DNA of 18,900 bases, from positions 1 to 18,900 of the forward strand of contig DASRFA010000026.1 of the NCBI GenBank assembly GCA_035651755.1, given 5' to 3'. Every line of letters starts with the position of its first letter. Position 1 is the first letter of the stretch. The DNA comes from DASRFA01 sp035651755. GTDB lineage: Bacteria > Desulfobacterota > Binatia > UBA12015. The notes below the pieces were generated by a model. The model had not been told where the DNA came from and made no database searches. It saw nothing but the letters and a program-made list of their open reading frames with translations. A program made the translations under genes and the position numbers. Shown here piece by piece: positions 1-6,707 of the stretch.

Positions 1-249
1 GGCATCGTCGTGCCCGAAGGCTTCGACCTCCCGCCCGGCTACGTCCGGCACTACCAGGCGACCGACGACGGAAAGATGCTGCCCCCGATCCTGATGTTCT
101 CGCCCGACTTCGATTGGGTCGACGACACGGGACAGCCGGTCGCGATTCCGCCGAATCGCGTCGTGCCGCGCGAGATGGCGCCGCCCGGCATGCCGATCGA
201 GATGCTCGACCTCCCCGACGGGCCGAACGGCCCCGGCACCGCGCCCTGA
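1..249 (+). CDS. 3' end of an unrecognised protein (partial)
   Basis: The frame is open from the first base and ends at TGA 247-249, so this is probably the last 82 residues of a gene that starts before the window; GTG at 10 is only the first possible in-window start. The visible part is acidic and proline-rich (motifs such as LPPGY, KMLPP, FSPDFDW, PPNRV and a tail PNGPGTAP). It has no membrane segment or cysteine. I do not recognise a family. Its stop overlaps the proposed start of lnt by CTGA, so the two are likely co-transcribed. Codon use with strong G/C at third positions supports it being real coding sequence rather than a shadow of lnt. Confidence 0.6.
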   Translation, partial: GIVVPEGFDLPPGYVRHYQATDDGKMLPPILMFSPDFDWVDDTGQPVAIPPNRVVPREMAPPGMPIEMLDLPDGPNGPGTAP

Positions 250-2030
250 GCCCTCCCGCGCCGGTCGCGACCTCCGCGCGCTCGGACGACGCCGCTCCCG
301 CGGCGTCCCCGCTCCGGACCGAGAGCGCGGCGCGCCGCGCGCTCGTCGTCGTCGCGTGCGCTGCGGCGAGCGCGCTCGCGTGCGCGCTCTACTCGCACGT
401 CGGCCGGGTCAGCTTCGCTCTCGGCTGGGTGGCGCTCGTGCCCTGGCTCGCCGCCGTCGATCGCGGCCGCTCGCTCGCCGGCGCGATCGCCGCCGGCCTC
501 GCGATGAGCGTCGGCTTCGCGCTCGCCGTCTTCGGCTGGCTCGCCGACGGCATCGGCGCCTACACCGGCGCGAGCCCAGCGACCTCGTACGCGGTGCTCG
601 CGGCGCTCGCCCCGATCCTCGAGCCGCAGCTCGTCGCGCTCGCGGCGGCTCGCTTCGCGCTCCGACGCGCGCGCGAGGAAGAGCCGACGTTCTCGCTGCG
701 GCGCGAGGCGGTCGCCGCGGTCGGCGGCGCGCTCGCGTACGTCGCGGTCGAATGGGCATGGCCGAAGCCGCTCGGCGACAGCCTCGGGCACGGGTTCATC
801 GCCTCGCGCGTCCTCCGCCAGGGCGCGGACCTCGCGGGCGCCGGCGGGCTCGTCCTCGTGCTCGTGCTCGCGAACGGCTTCGCCGTGGGTGCGCTGCGCG
901 CGGCGCTCGCGCGCCGAACGCGCGCCGCATTCGCCCTCGCCGCGGCGCCGGCGGCGGCGGTCGCGCTGCTCTGGCTCTACGGCGAGTGGCGGCTGGCCGC
1001 GCTCGACGCGCGCGCGCGGGGTCTTCCACCCGGGTCGAGCATCACGGCCGCGCTCGTCCAGAGCGACGTCGCGAGCTACGGGCCGCTCGCCGCCGAGGTG
1101 GGAACCTACGAGGCGGTGCGCAGGATCCTCGACGCCCACTTCGCGCTCTCCGCCGACGCGATCGCGTCGACGGGAGGCATCGACCTGCTCGTCTGGCCGG
1201 AGACCGTCTACCCGACGACGTTCGGCGCGCCCAAGAGCCCCGATGGCGGCGCCTTCGATCGCGAGATCGAGCGCTTCGCCGCGGCGAGCGGCATTCCGCT
1301 CGTGTTCGGCGCGTACGACGTCGACGCCGGGACCGAGTACAATGCCGCCTTCTTCCTCGCGCCCGCGTCCGACGAGCCGGCGCGCCGCCTCGACCTCGAC
1401 GCGTACCGGAAGCGCGCGCTCTTCCCCCTCACGGAGTCCGTGCCGTCGTTCCTCGACCGCGACGACGTCCGCGCCGCGTGGCCCTGGCTCGGGACGTGGA
1501 AGCCGGGCGACGGTCCCGCCGTCGTGTCGGTGCGACTGGCGGGCGGGCGGACGATCCGGATCGCGCCCCTCATCTGCTATGACGCCGTCCAGCCCGCGTT
1601 CGGGCGCGCGGCCGCGCGCGAGCGCGCGCAGCTCTTCGTCACGCTCTCGAACGACTCCTGGTTCGCGACCGGCGCGGGCCCGCTCCAGCACCTCGTCGTC
1701 GCGGCCTTCCGCAGCATCGAGACGCACCGCCCGCAGCTGCGCGCGACGACGACCGGGATCTCGGCGGTCATCGACGAGACCGGCGAGATCGTCGCCTCCG
1801 CGCCGGTGCACGAGCGCGCGACCGTCATCGCGCCGGTCGCAATCGGGAACGGCGACGGGCCGTGGACGCTCTTCGTCGCGCTCGGCGATTGGCTCGGACC
1901 GGTCTCCGCGCTCGCGTGCACCGGGCTGCTCGTCGGCGCGGCCCTCGCGCGCTCGCGCGCTCGACCGAGGTCCGTCGCGGTCGGAGCGCCTCGGGTCAGG
2001 GCGCGATCCGGTAGGCCCAGGTCTCGGTGA
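246..2030 (+). CDS. lnt: Apolipoprotein N-acyltransferase (Lnt)
   Basis: Lnt is an inner-membrane enzyme that transfers a third acyl chain from phospholipid to the N-terminal cysteine of lipoproteins. The N-terminal half is a series of hydrophobic helices beginning near residue 31 (LVVVACAAASALAC), followed by a carbon-nitrogen hydrolase domain (about 265-510) and a final helix near 548-565. All three catalytic residues of the family are visible: Glu319 in VWPE, Lys389 in YRKRALFPLTESVP and Cys444 in APLICYD. Their spacings (70 and 55) are close to those of E. coli Lnt (E267, K335, C387). The motif SNDSWFATGAGPLQHL also fits. The protein has 594 residues, against about 510 in E. coli. The start is unclear: there is no ATG, GTG or TTG between TTG 114 and GTG 429, yet the first helix lies upstream of 429. 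I propose CTG 246, which forms a CTGA overlap with the upstream stop; TTG 114 is the alternative. The end overlaps opgG by 35 bp. Confidence 0.93.
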   Translation: MSPPAPVATSARSDDAAPAASPLRTESAARRALVVVACAAASALACALYSHVGRVSFALGWVALVPWLAAVDRGRSLAGAIAAGLAMSVGFALAVFGWLADGIGAYTGASPATSYAVLAALAPILEPQLVALAAARFALRRAREEEPTFSLRREAVAAVGGALAYVAVEWAWPKPLGDSLGHGFIASRVLRQGADLAGAGGLVLVLVLANGFAVGALRAALARRTRAAFALAAAPAAAVALLWLYGEWRLAALDARARGLPPGSSITAALVQSDVASYGPLAAEVGTYEAVRRILDAHFALSADAIASTGGIDLLVWPETVYPTTFGAPKSPDGGAFDREIERFAAASGIPLVFGAYDVDAGTEYNAAFFLAPASDEPARRLDLDAYRKRALFPLTESVPSFLDRDDVRAAWPWLGTWKPGDGPAVVSVRLAGGRTIRIAPLICYDAVQPAFGRAAARERAQLFVTLSNDSWFATGAGPLQHLVVAAFRSIETHRPQLRATTTGISAVIDETGEIVASAPVHERATVIAPVAIGNGDGPWTLFVALGDWLGPVSALACTGLLVGAALARSRARPRSVAVGAPRVRARSGRPRSR

Positions 2031-3525
2031 CCGGCTGCCCGTTTCGCTCGAGCGCGGCGCGGAGATCCGCCGGGCCGCCGCGCACCTCGAGCGTGAGGCG
2101 ATAGCCGCCGAGGAGCGGGTTCTTCACGAGGTGCTGCCCGAGGAGGTCGACGTTTTCCCCCGCGCGCCGCGCGGTGACGCGCGCGTGCACGACCTCGCCG
2201 GGCGGGATCGCATCGAGCTCCGGGCCCGAGAAGTCGATCACGAAGCGCTCGCTCTCGCCGTTCGCGCCGCGGTCGCGGCGGGTCGCCAGCGTCCGGGCGA
2301 GCGGCGGGCGCGCGAGGTCCTCGCCGTACCAGGACAGGCGGTACGCGAGCTCGAGCGGCTGTCCCGGCCGCGCCTCCGCAGCGGGGACCCAGTAGACGAC
2401 GACGTTGTCGTTCGTGTCCGATTTGGTCGGGATCTCGACGAGCTCGATCCGCCCCGGCCCCCACGCGCCGACCGGCTCGACCCATGCGCTCGGGCGGAGC
2501 TCCGCTCGCGTCTCCAGGTCCTGGTAGCTCTCGAAGGCGCGATCGCGCTGCACGAGGCCGAAGCCGAGCGGGCTCACGGTCTCGAAGCTCGTCACCTGCA
2601 GGCTCTTCGGGTTGTCGATCGGGCGCCAGAGCCATTCGTCCGGCGGCAGGTGGGCCAGAAGGCCGTCGGAGTCGTGCGCCTCGGGCCGGAAGTCGTCGAA
2701 GTGCCGCTCGGTGTTCTCGCCGTGGAAGAACATGCTCGTGAGCGGAGCGATCCCGAGCTTCGCGATGTCGCGCCGCGGAAAGAGGACGACCTCGACGTCG
2801 GTCGTGGTCGATCGCCCGGGCCGGACGACGAAGCGATACGCCCCGGTCACGCTCTCGCTGTCGAGGAGCGCGTAGACGACCATCTCCTGCGCGCGCGGCG
2901 CCGGCTTCTCGAGCCAGAACTCCCGGAAGAACGGGAACTCCTCGCCGTGCGACTCCGCGGTGTCGACCGCGAGCCCGCGCGACGAGAGGCCGAAGACCTG
3001 ATCGCGACCGACGGCGCGGAAGTAGCTCGCGCCGAGGAAGACGATCACCTCGTCGAAGTAGTCGGAGCTCTTGATCGGCGCGTGGAGGCGGAAGCCCGCG
3101 AACCCGAGGTCGGGTGGGACGCGGCTCGCGAACTCGTTGTGCCCGTAGTCGAAGTGGCTCGGCGAGAACGGCACGGGCGTCACGTGCGAGCCGTCGACCA
3201 CGTTCACGACGACGACCCGGTTGTAATAGAAGCCGGGGTGGAAGAGCTGCACCTGGAACGGCACCTCGCCGTCGTTCCAGAGCGCGTCCTGCGGGCGGTA
3301 GCGGATATCGCGCCACTGGTCGTAGGTGAGGCCGGTGAGCCAGCTCGGGACGACGCGCTCGACGTCCGCGAACGGCTCGCGCGCGAGCTCGCGCGCCCGC
3401 TCGACGACGGTCTCCCACAGGGCGGCGGCGCCGGCCGGCCGCCCGGCGACCAGGAGGAGCACGCCGGACAGGAGCAGCCGCCGAGCCGCGCGCCCGATCC
3501 GTCGGCCGGAGCGTCGCGACAGCAA
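1996..3525 (-). CDS. opgG: Periplasmic glucan protein OpgG/MdoG family
   Basis: This is a full-length MdoG-family protein (PF04349; 509 residues, E. coli OpgG is about 511). The family acts in the periplasm on osmoregulated periplasmic glucans, whose backbone is beta-1,2-glucose. E. coli OpgD and OpgG have been shown to cleave beta-1,2-glucan, founding glycoside hydrolase family GH186. Residues 1-35 form a signal peptide (arginine-rich, then LLLSGVLLLVAG, then AGAAA). Family hallmarks are GASYFRAVGRDQVFGLSSRG (165-184), GEEFPFFREFW (194-204), APLTSMFFHGEN (260-271), FGLVQRDRAFESYQDLE (322-338), RPSAWVEP (344-351) and LVEIPTKSDTNDNVVVYW (362-379). I did not assign catalytic aspartates. The start is TTG 3525-3523 with GAGG nine bases upstream; it gives a good signal peptide. 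No opgH glucosyltransferase adjoins it; its neighbours are lnt (convergent) and a sugar importer (divergent), which suggests glucan breakdown or remodelling as an alternative to synthesis. Confidence 0.94.
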   Translation of the reverse strand: MLSRRSGRRIGRAARRLLLSGVLLLVAGRPAGAAALWETVVERARELAREPFADVERVVPSWLTGLTYDQWRDIRYRPQDALWNDGEVPFQVQLFHPGFYYNRVVVVNVVDGSHVTPVPFSPSHFDYGHNEFASRVPPDLGFAGFRLHAPIKSSDYFDEVIVFLGASYFRAVGRDQVFGLSSRGLAVDTAESHGEEFPFFREFWLEKPAPRAQEMVVYALLDSESVTGAYRFVVRPGRSTTTDVEVVLFPRRDIAKLGIAPLTSMFFHGENTERHFDDFRPEAHDSDGLLAHLPPDEWLWRPIDNPKSLQVTSFETVSPLGFGLVQRDRAFESYQDLETRAELRPSAWVEPVGAWGPGRIELVEIPTKSDTNDNVVVYWVPAAEARPGQPLELAYRLSWYGEDLARPPLARTLATRRDRGANGESERFVIDFSGPELDAIPPGEVVHARVTARRAGENVDLLGQHLVKNPLLGGYRLTLEVRGGPADLRAALERNGQPVTETWAYRIAP

Positions 3526-3623
3526 GGAGGAGAACCTCGTGGGTCGGGGTCTCTCTTCCTACGTGCTCGGTCGGGCGTCAACCCGCGGCAGTCGGCGGAT
3601 TTCGTGATACACGGCGCCGGCCG
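3526..3623. promoter_or_regulatory. Divergent intergenic region between opgG and the sugar-importer operon
   Basis: This 98-bp gap separates two divergent start codons and must hold the promoters of opgG and probably of the importer operon. On the minus strand a TTGACG (3581-3576) resembles a -35 box, but the nearest -10-like hexamer (TAGGAA, 3561-3556) lies only 14 bases away. On the plus strand GATACA (3606-3611) is a weak -10 candidate without a matching -35. The shared region would allow co-regulation of opgG and the importer, but I see no convincing operator palindrome. Confidence 0.4.
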
Positions 3624-4940
3624 ATGCTCGACGCGATGCCACTGCCGCTCGTCGCTTGCGGCGCGCTCGCGCTCGCGGTCGGGCTCGCGACCGGCTGCCG
3701 GAGCGCCGGCTCGGACGACTCGACCGTCGAGTTGTGGGCGATGGGGCGGGAGGGCGAGGTCGTGCAGCGGCTCGTGCCGGGGTTCGAGGAGAGCCATCCC
3801 GGGGTGCGGGTCCGGGTGCAGCAGATCCCGTGGAGCGCGGCGCACGAGAAGCTGCTGACGGCGTTCGCCGGCGGGGCGCTTCCCGACGTGCTCCAGCTCG
3901 GGACCACGTGGATCGCCGAGTTCGTCGCGCTCGGAGCGCTCGAGCCGCTCGACGAGCGGCTGGCGCAGGCGCCGACCGTCCCGCGCGACGACTTCTTCCC
4001 GGGCATCCTCGACGCCGGCGTCGTCGACGGCGCGACCTGGGCGCTTCCCTGGTACGTCGACACGCGGCTCCTCTTCTACCGCGCCGATCTCCTCCGTCGC
4101 GCCGGCATCGACGGCGCGCCGCGCACCTGGGAGACGTGGCGCACGGCGATGGAGCGCGTGCGGAGCGCCGGCGGGCCTGGCTCGTACGCGATCCTCCTGC
4201 CGCTCTCGGAATGGGAGCCGCCGGTCATCCTCGCGATGCAGCAGGGCGCGACGCTCCTGCGCGACGGCGACGCCCGCGGCGACTTCCAGAGCCCCGCGTT
4301 CCGCGCCGGCTTCGCCTTCTACCTCGACCTGTTCCGGTCCGGCCTGGCGCCGAAGGGCGGCGAGGCGCAGGCGACCAACCTCTACCAGGGGTTCGCCGAG
4401 GGCCTCTTCTCGTTCCTCGTGACCGGGCCCTGGAACCTCGGCGAGCTGCGCGCGCGGCTTCCGTCGGAGCTCGCGGAAGCGTGGTCGACGGCCGCGATGC
4501 CCGCGCCCGACGCCGACTGGCCCGGCGTTTCGCTCGCCGGCGGAGCGAGCCTCGCCGTGTCGCTCGCGTCGCCCCGGAAGGACGCGGCCTGGGAATGGGT
4601 CGCGTGGCTCTGCGAGGCGGCGCAGCAGCTCGAGTTCCAGCGCCTCACCGGCGACCTGCCGGCGCGCCGGAGCGCCTGGCGGAACGGCGACCTCGCGAGC
4701 GAGCCGCGCGCGGCCGCCTTCTGGACGCAGCTCGCGCGCGTACGGCCGGCGCCCAAGGTGCCGGAGTGGGAGCGCATCGCCGCCCGCATCGCGCAGCACG
4801 CCGAGAGCGCGATCCGCGGCCAGGCGACGATCGACGACGCGCTCGCGCGCCTGGACGCAGACGCGGACCTGATCCTCGAGAAGCGCCGCTGGCTCCGCGC
4901 GCGCGCGTCCGGCACGCCCGCGCCGGAGGCTCGGCCGTGA
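3624..4940 (+). CDS. Sugar ABC transporter solute-binding lipoprotein (CUT1 type)
   Basis: This is an extracytoplasmic solute-binding protein (SBP_bac_1/SBP_bac_8 type, PF01547/PF13416) that captures an oligosaccharide and delivers it to the permeases encoded next. Residues 1-24 are a lipoprotein signal with Cys25 in GLATGC; the -3 position is Ala, with Leu at -4, so the lipobox is slightly off consensus. The mature protein opens with the usual VELWAMGREGEVVQRLVPGF segment (35-54), then FAGGALPDVLQLGTTWIAEF (81-100), LEPLDE (106-111) and WALPWYVDTRLLFYRADLL (139-157), all typical of CUT1 binding proteins. The length of 438 residues is normal. The start is ATG 3624 with no clear Shine-Dalgarno sequence; ATG 3636 is an in-frame alternative. 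The TGA stop overlaps the next start as GTGA. The ligand cannot be read from the sequence; the neighbouring hydrolases suggest a glucan oligosaccharide. Confidence 0.92.
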   Translation: MLDAMPLPLVACGALALAVGLATGCRSAGSDDSTVELWAMGREGEVVQRLVPGFEESHPGVRVRVQQIPWSAAHEKLLTAFAGGALPDVLQLGTTWIAEFVALGALEPLDERLAQAPTVPRDDFFPGILDAGVVDGATWALPWYVDTRLLFYRADLLRRAGIDGAPRTWETWRTAMERVRSAGGPGSYAILLPLSEWEPPVILAMQQGATLLRDGDARGDFQSPAFRAGFAFYLDLFRSGLAPKGGEAQATNLYQGFAEGLFSFLVTGPWNLGELRARLPSELAEAWSTAAMPAPDADWPGVSLAGGASLAVSLASPRKDAAWEWVAWLCEAAQQLEFQRLTGDLPARRSAWRNGDLASEPRAAAFWTQLARVRPAPKVPEWERIAARIAQHAESAIRGQATIDDALARLDADADLILEKRRWLRARASGTPAPEARP

Positions 4941-5863
4941 CCCGCGCGCGCCCGTGCCGTCGGTGGCCCGCGGCGGGCTGGCTGTTCGTCGCGCCCGCGC
5001 TCGCGGCGATCGCCGCGTTCTTCTTCGTCCCGGTCGCGGCCGCGGTCGTCCTGAGCGCGACGGACTTCGACATCTACGCGCTCGCGAGCCGCGCGAACCT
5101 CCGCTTCGTCGGCGTCGCGAACTACGCGCGCCTCCTCGGCGACCCGCTGTTCTGGATCGCGCTCCGGAACACCGCCGTGTTCGCGGCGGTCGCGGCGCCG
5201 CTCTCGATCGCGATCTCGCTCGCGGCGGCGCTCCTCGTCGACGCCCGCGGGGTCCGCCTGCGCGGGCTCTTTCGCACCGCGCTGTTCGTGCCGGTCGTGA
5301 CGACGCTCGTCGCGGCGGCGGTCGTGTGGCGGTACCTCTACCATCCGCGGGTCGGGCTCGTGAACCGCGCGCTCGCCCAGCTCGGGGTCGCGCCGATCGA
5401 CTGGCTCGGGGACCCGCGCTGGGCGATGGCTGCGATCATCGTCATGGCCGTGTGGAAGAACTTCGGGTTCAACATGGTGATCTTCGTCGCGGGCCTGCAG
5501 AGCATCCCCGAGCGGCTCTACGAAGCCGCGAGCGTCGACGGCGCCGGGCGCTGGGAGACCTTCCGCCACGTGACCCTGCCGATGCTCGGCCCGACGTTCG
5601 CGTTCGTGCTCATCATGACGATGGTCGGGTACCTGCAGCTCTTCGCGGAGCCCTACGTGATGACTCAGGGCGGACCCTCGAACGCGACGCTGAGCGTGGT
5701 CCTGTTCACGTACTTCGAGGGGTTCCGGTGGTGGAACCTCGGCTACGCGGCGGCCGCGTCGTTCGTCCTCTTCGCGATCATCCTGGCCTTGACGGTCGTC
5801 GCGACGCGCTTCACCGCCCTCGGGCGACCGCTCGCCGCGGAGCGCGGCGCAGGGCGGCGATGA
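4937..5863 (+). CDS. Sugar ABC transporter permease, MalF/UgpA type
   Basis: This is an inner-membrane subunit of the CUT1 importer (BPD_transp_1, PF00528), 308 residues. The first helix is WLFVAPALAAIAAFFFVPVA (about 15-34). Five more hydrophobic segments follow near 75-100, 112-132, 163-187, 219-238 and 268-290. The cytoplasmic EAA loop that docks on the ATPase is clear at 196-217: EAASVDGAGRWETFRHVTLP. The segment AEPYVMTQGGPSNAT (237-251) is typical of MalF/UgpA-like permeases. The start is GTG 4937 in a GTGA overlap with the binding-protein stop, with GGAGG (4924-4928) eight bases upstream, so the two genes are translationally coupled. An open frame extends far upstream, but it is only a shadow of the binding-protein gene. 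Confidence 0.94.
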   Translation: MTRARPCRRWPAAGWLFVAPALAAIAAFFFVPVAAAVVLSATDFDIYALASRANLRFVGVANYARLLGDPLFWIALRNTAVFAAVAAPLSIAISLAAALLVDARGVRLRGLFRTALFVPVVTTLVAAAVVWRYLYHPRVGLVNRALAQLGVAPIDWLGDPRWAMAAIIVMAVWKNFGFNMVIFVAGLQSIPERLYEAASVDGAGRWETFRHVTLPMLGPTFAFVLIMTMVGYLQLFAEPYVMTQGGPSNATLSVVLFTYFEGFRWWNLGYAAAASFVLFAIILALTVVATRFTALGRPLAAERGAGRR

Positions 5864-5876
5864 CCGCGAGGACGCG

Positions 5877-6707
5877 ATGACGGCGCCGCGCTCGCGCGCC
5901 CGGGTGATCGCCCTCCACGCGGCGCTGGTCGCGGCGTCGGCGATCACGCTCGCGCCGCTCGCGTGGATGGTCTCGCTGTCGCTCATGCCGTCGGGCGCGG
6001 CGTCGCGCGTCCCGCTGCCGCTCGTCCCGAGCGAGCCCACCCTCGAGCACTACCGGACGCTCTTCGGCCGGCTCGACGTCGCGCGCTACGCCGCGAACAG
6101 CGCGCTCGTCGCGAGCGCGGTCACGGCGATCTCGCTGCTCCTGAACGCGCTCGCCGGCTACGCCTTCGCGAAGCTCCGCTTCGCCGGCCGCGACCGCGTC
6201 TTTCGGGGCCTCCTCGCCGCGCTGATCATTCCCTCGCAGATCGGGATGCTGCCGCTCTTCCTCATGCTGCGCGGGATGGGGCTCGTGAACACCTACTCCG
6301 GCGTCGTCGTCCCCGGGCTCGCGAGCATCTTCGGGATCTTCCTCGTGCGGCAGTACGCGCTCTCGCTCCCGGACAGCCTGCTCGACGCCGCGCGCGTCGA
6401 CGGGGCGAGCGAGCTCCGCATCTTCGGATCCATCGTGCTGCCGGCGTCGCTGCCGATCCTCACGACGCTCGCGCTCTTCACCTTCATGGGGACCTGGAAC
6501 GACTTCCTCTGGCCGCTCATCGTCCTCTCCGAGCAGTCGAGGTTCACGCTGCCGGTCGCGCTCGCGAACCTGCTCGGCGAGCACGCACAGGACGTCGAGC
6601 TCATGATGGCGGGTGCCGTGCTGACGGTCGCGCCCATGGTCGTTCTCTTCCTCGCGCTCCAGCGCTACTATGTCGCCGGCGTGGTGGGCGGGAGCGTGAA
6701 GGGGTGA
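5877..6707 (+). CDS. Sugar ABC transporter permease, MalG/UgpE type
   Basis: This is the second membrane subunit of the CUT1 importer (PF00528), 276 residues, the usual size for MalG-type proteins. It has an N-terminal helix (10-38), a periplasmic stretch with PTLEHYRTLF (54-63), helices near 75-97, 108-132, 142-158, 193-215 and 243-262, and the EAA loop DAARVDGASELRIFGSIVLP at 170-189. The segment MGTWNDFLWPLIVL (204-217) is a strong MalG-family signature. The start ATG 5877 lies 13 bases after the previous stop, with GAGG (5868-5871) five bases upstream. The stop overlaps the next start as GTGA at 6704-6707, which ties the glycosidase gene to the transporter operon. It pairs with the 4937-5863 permease and very likely with the ATPase at 10002-11141. 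Confidence 0.94.
   Translation: MTAPRSRARVIALHAALVAASAITLAPLAWMVSLSLMPSGAASRVPLPLVPSEPTLEHYRTLFGRLDVARYAANSALVASAVTAISLLLNALAGYAFAKLRFAGRDRVFRGLLAALIIPSQIGMLPLFLMLRGMGLVNTYSGVVVPGLASIFGIFLVRQYALSLPDSLLDAARVDGASELRIFGSIVLPASLPILTTLALFTFMGTWNDFLWPLIVLSEQSRFTLPVALANLLGEHAQDVELMMAGAVLTVAPMVVLFLALQRYYVAGVVGGSVKG

Noticed and set aside
51..1811. 586-codon minus-strand open frame opposite lnt
   Set aside because: Its translation is dominated by Arg, Glu, Asp and Ala without domains, as expected from the antisense of a GC-rich gene; the opposite frame encodes a clear Lnt with its catalytic triad.
3556..3581. TTGACG ... TAGGAA as a promoter for opgG
   Set aside because: The spacer is only 14 bases, outside the usual 16-18; kept only as a remark in the intergenic entry.
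889..3858. 989-codon plus-strand open frame running through lnt and opgG
   Set aside because: It is Arg/Ser/Pro-rich and crosses two well-supported genes on different strands; no domain can be recognised.
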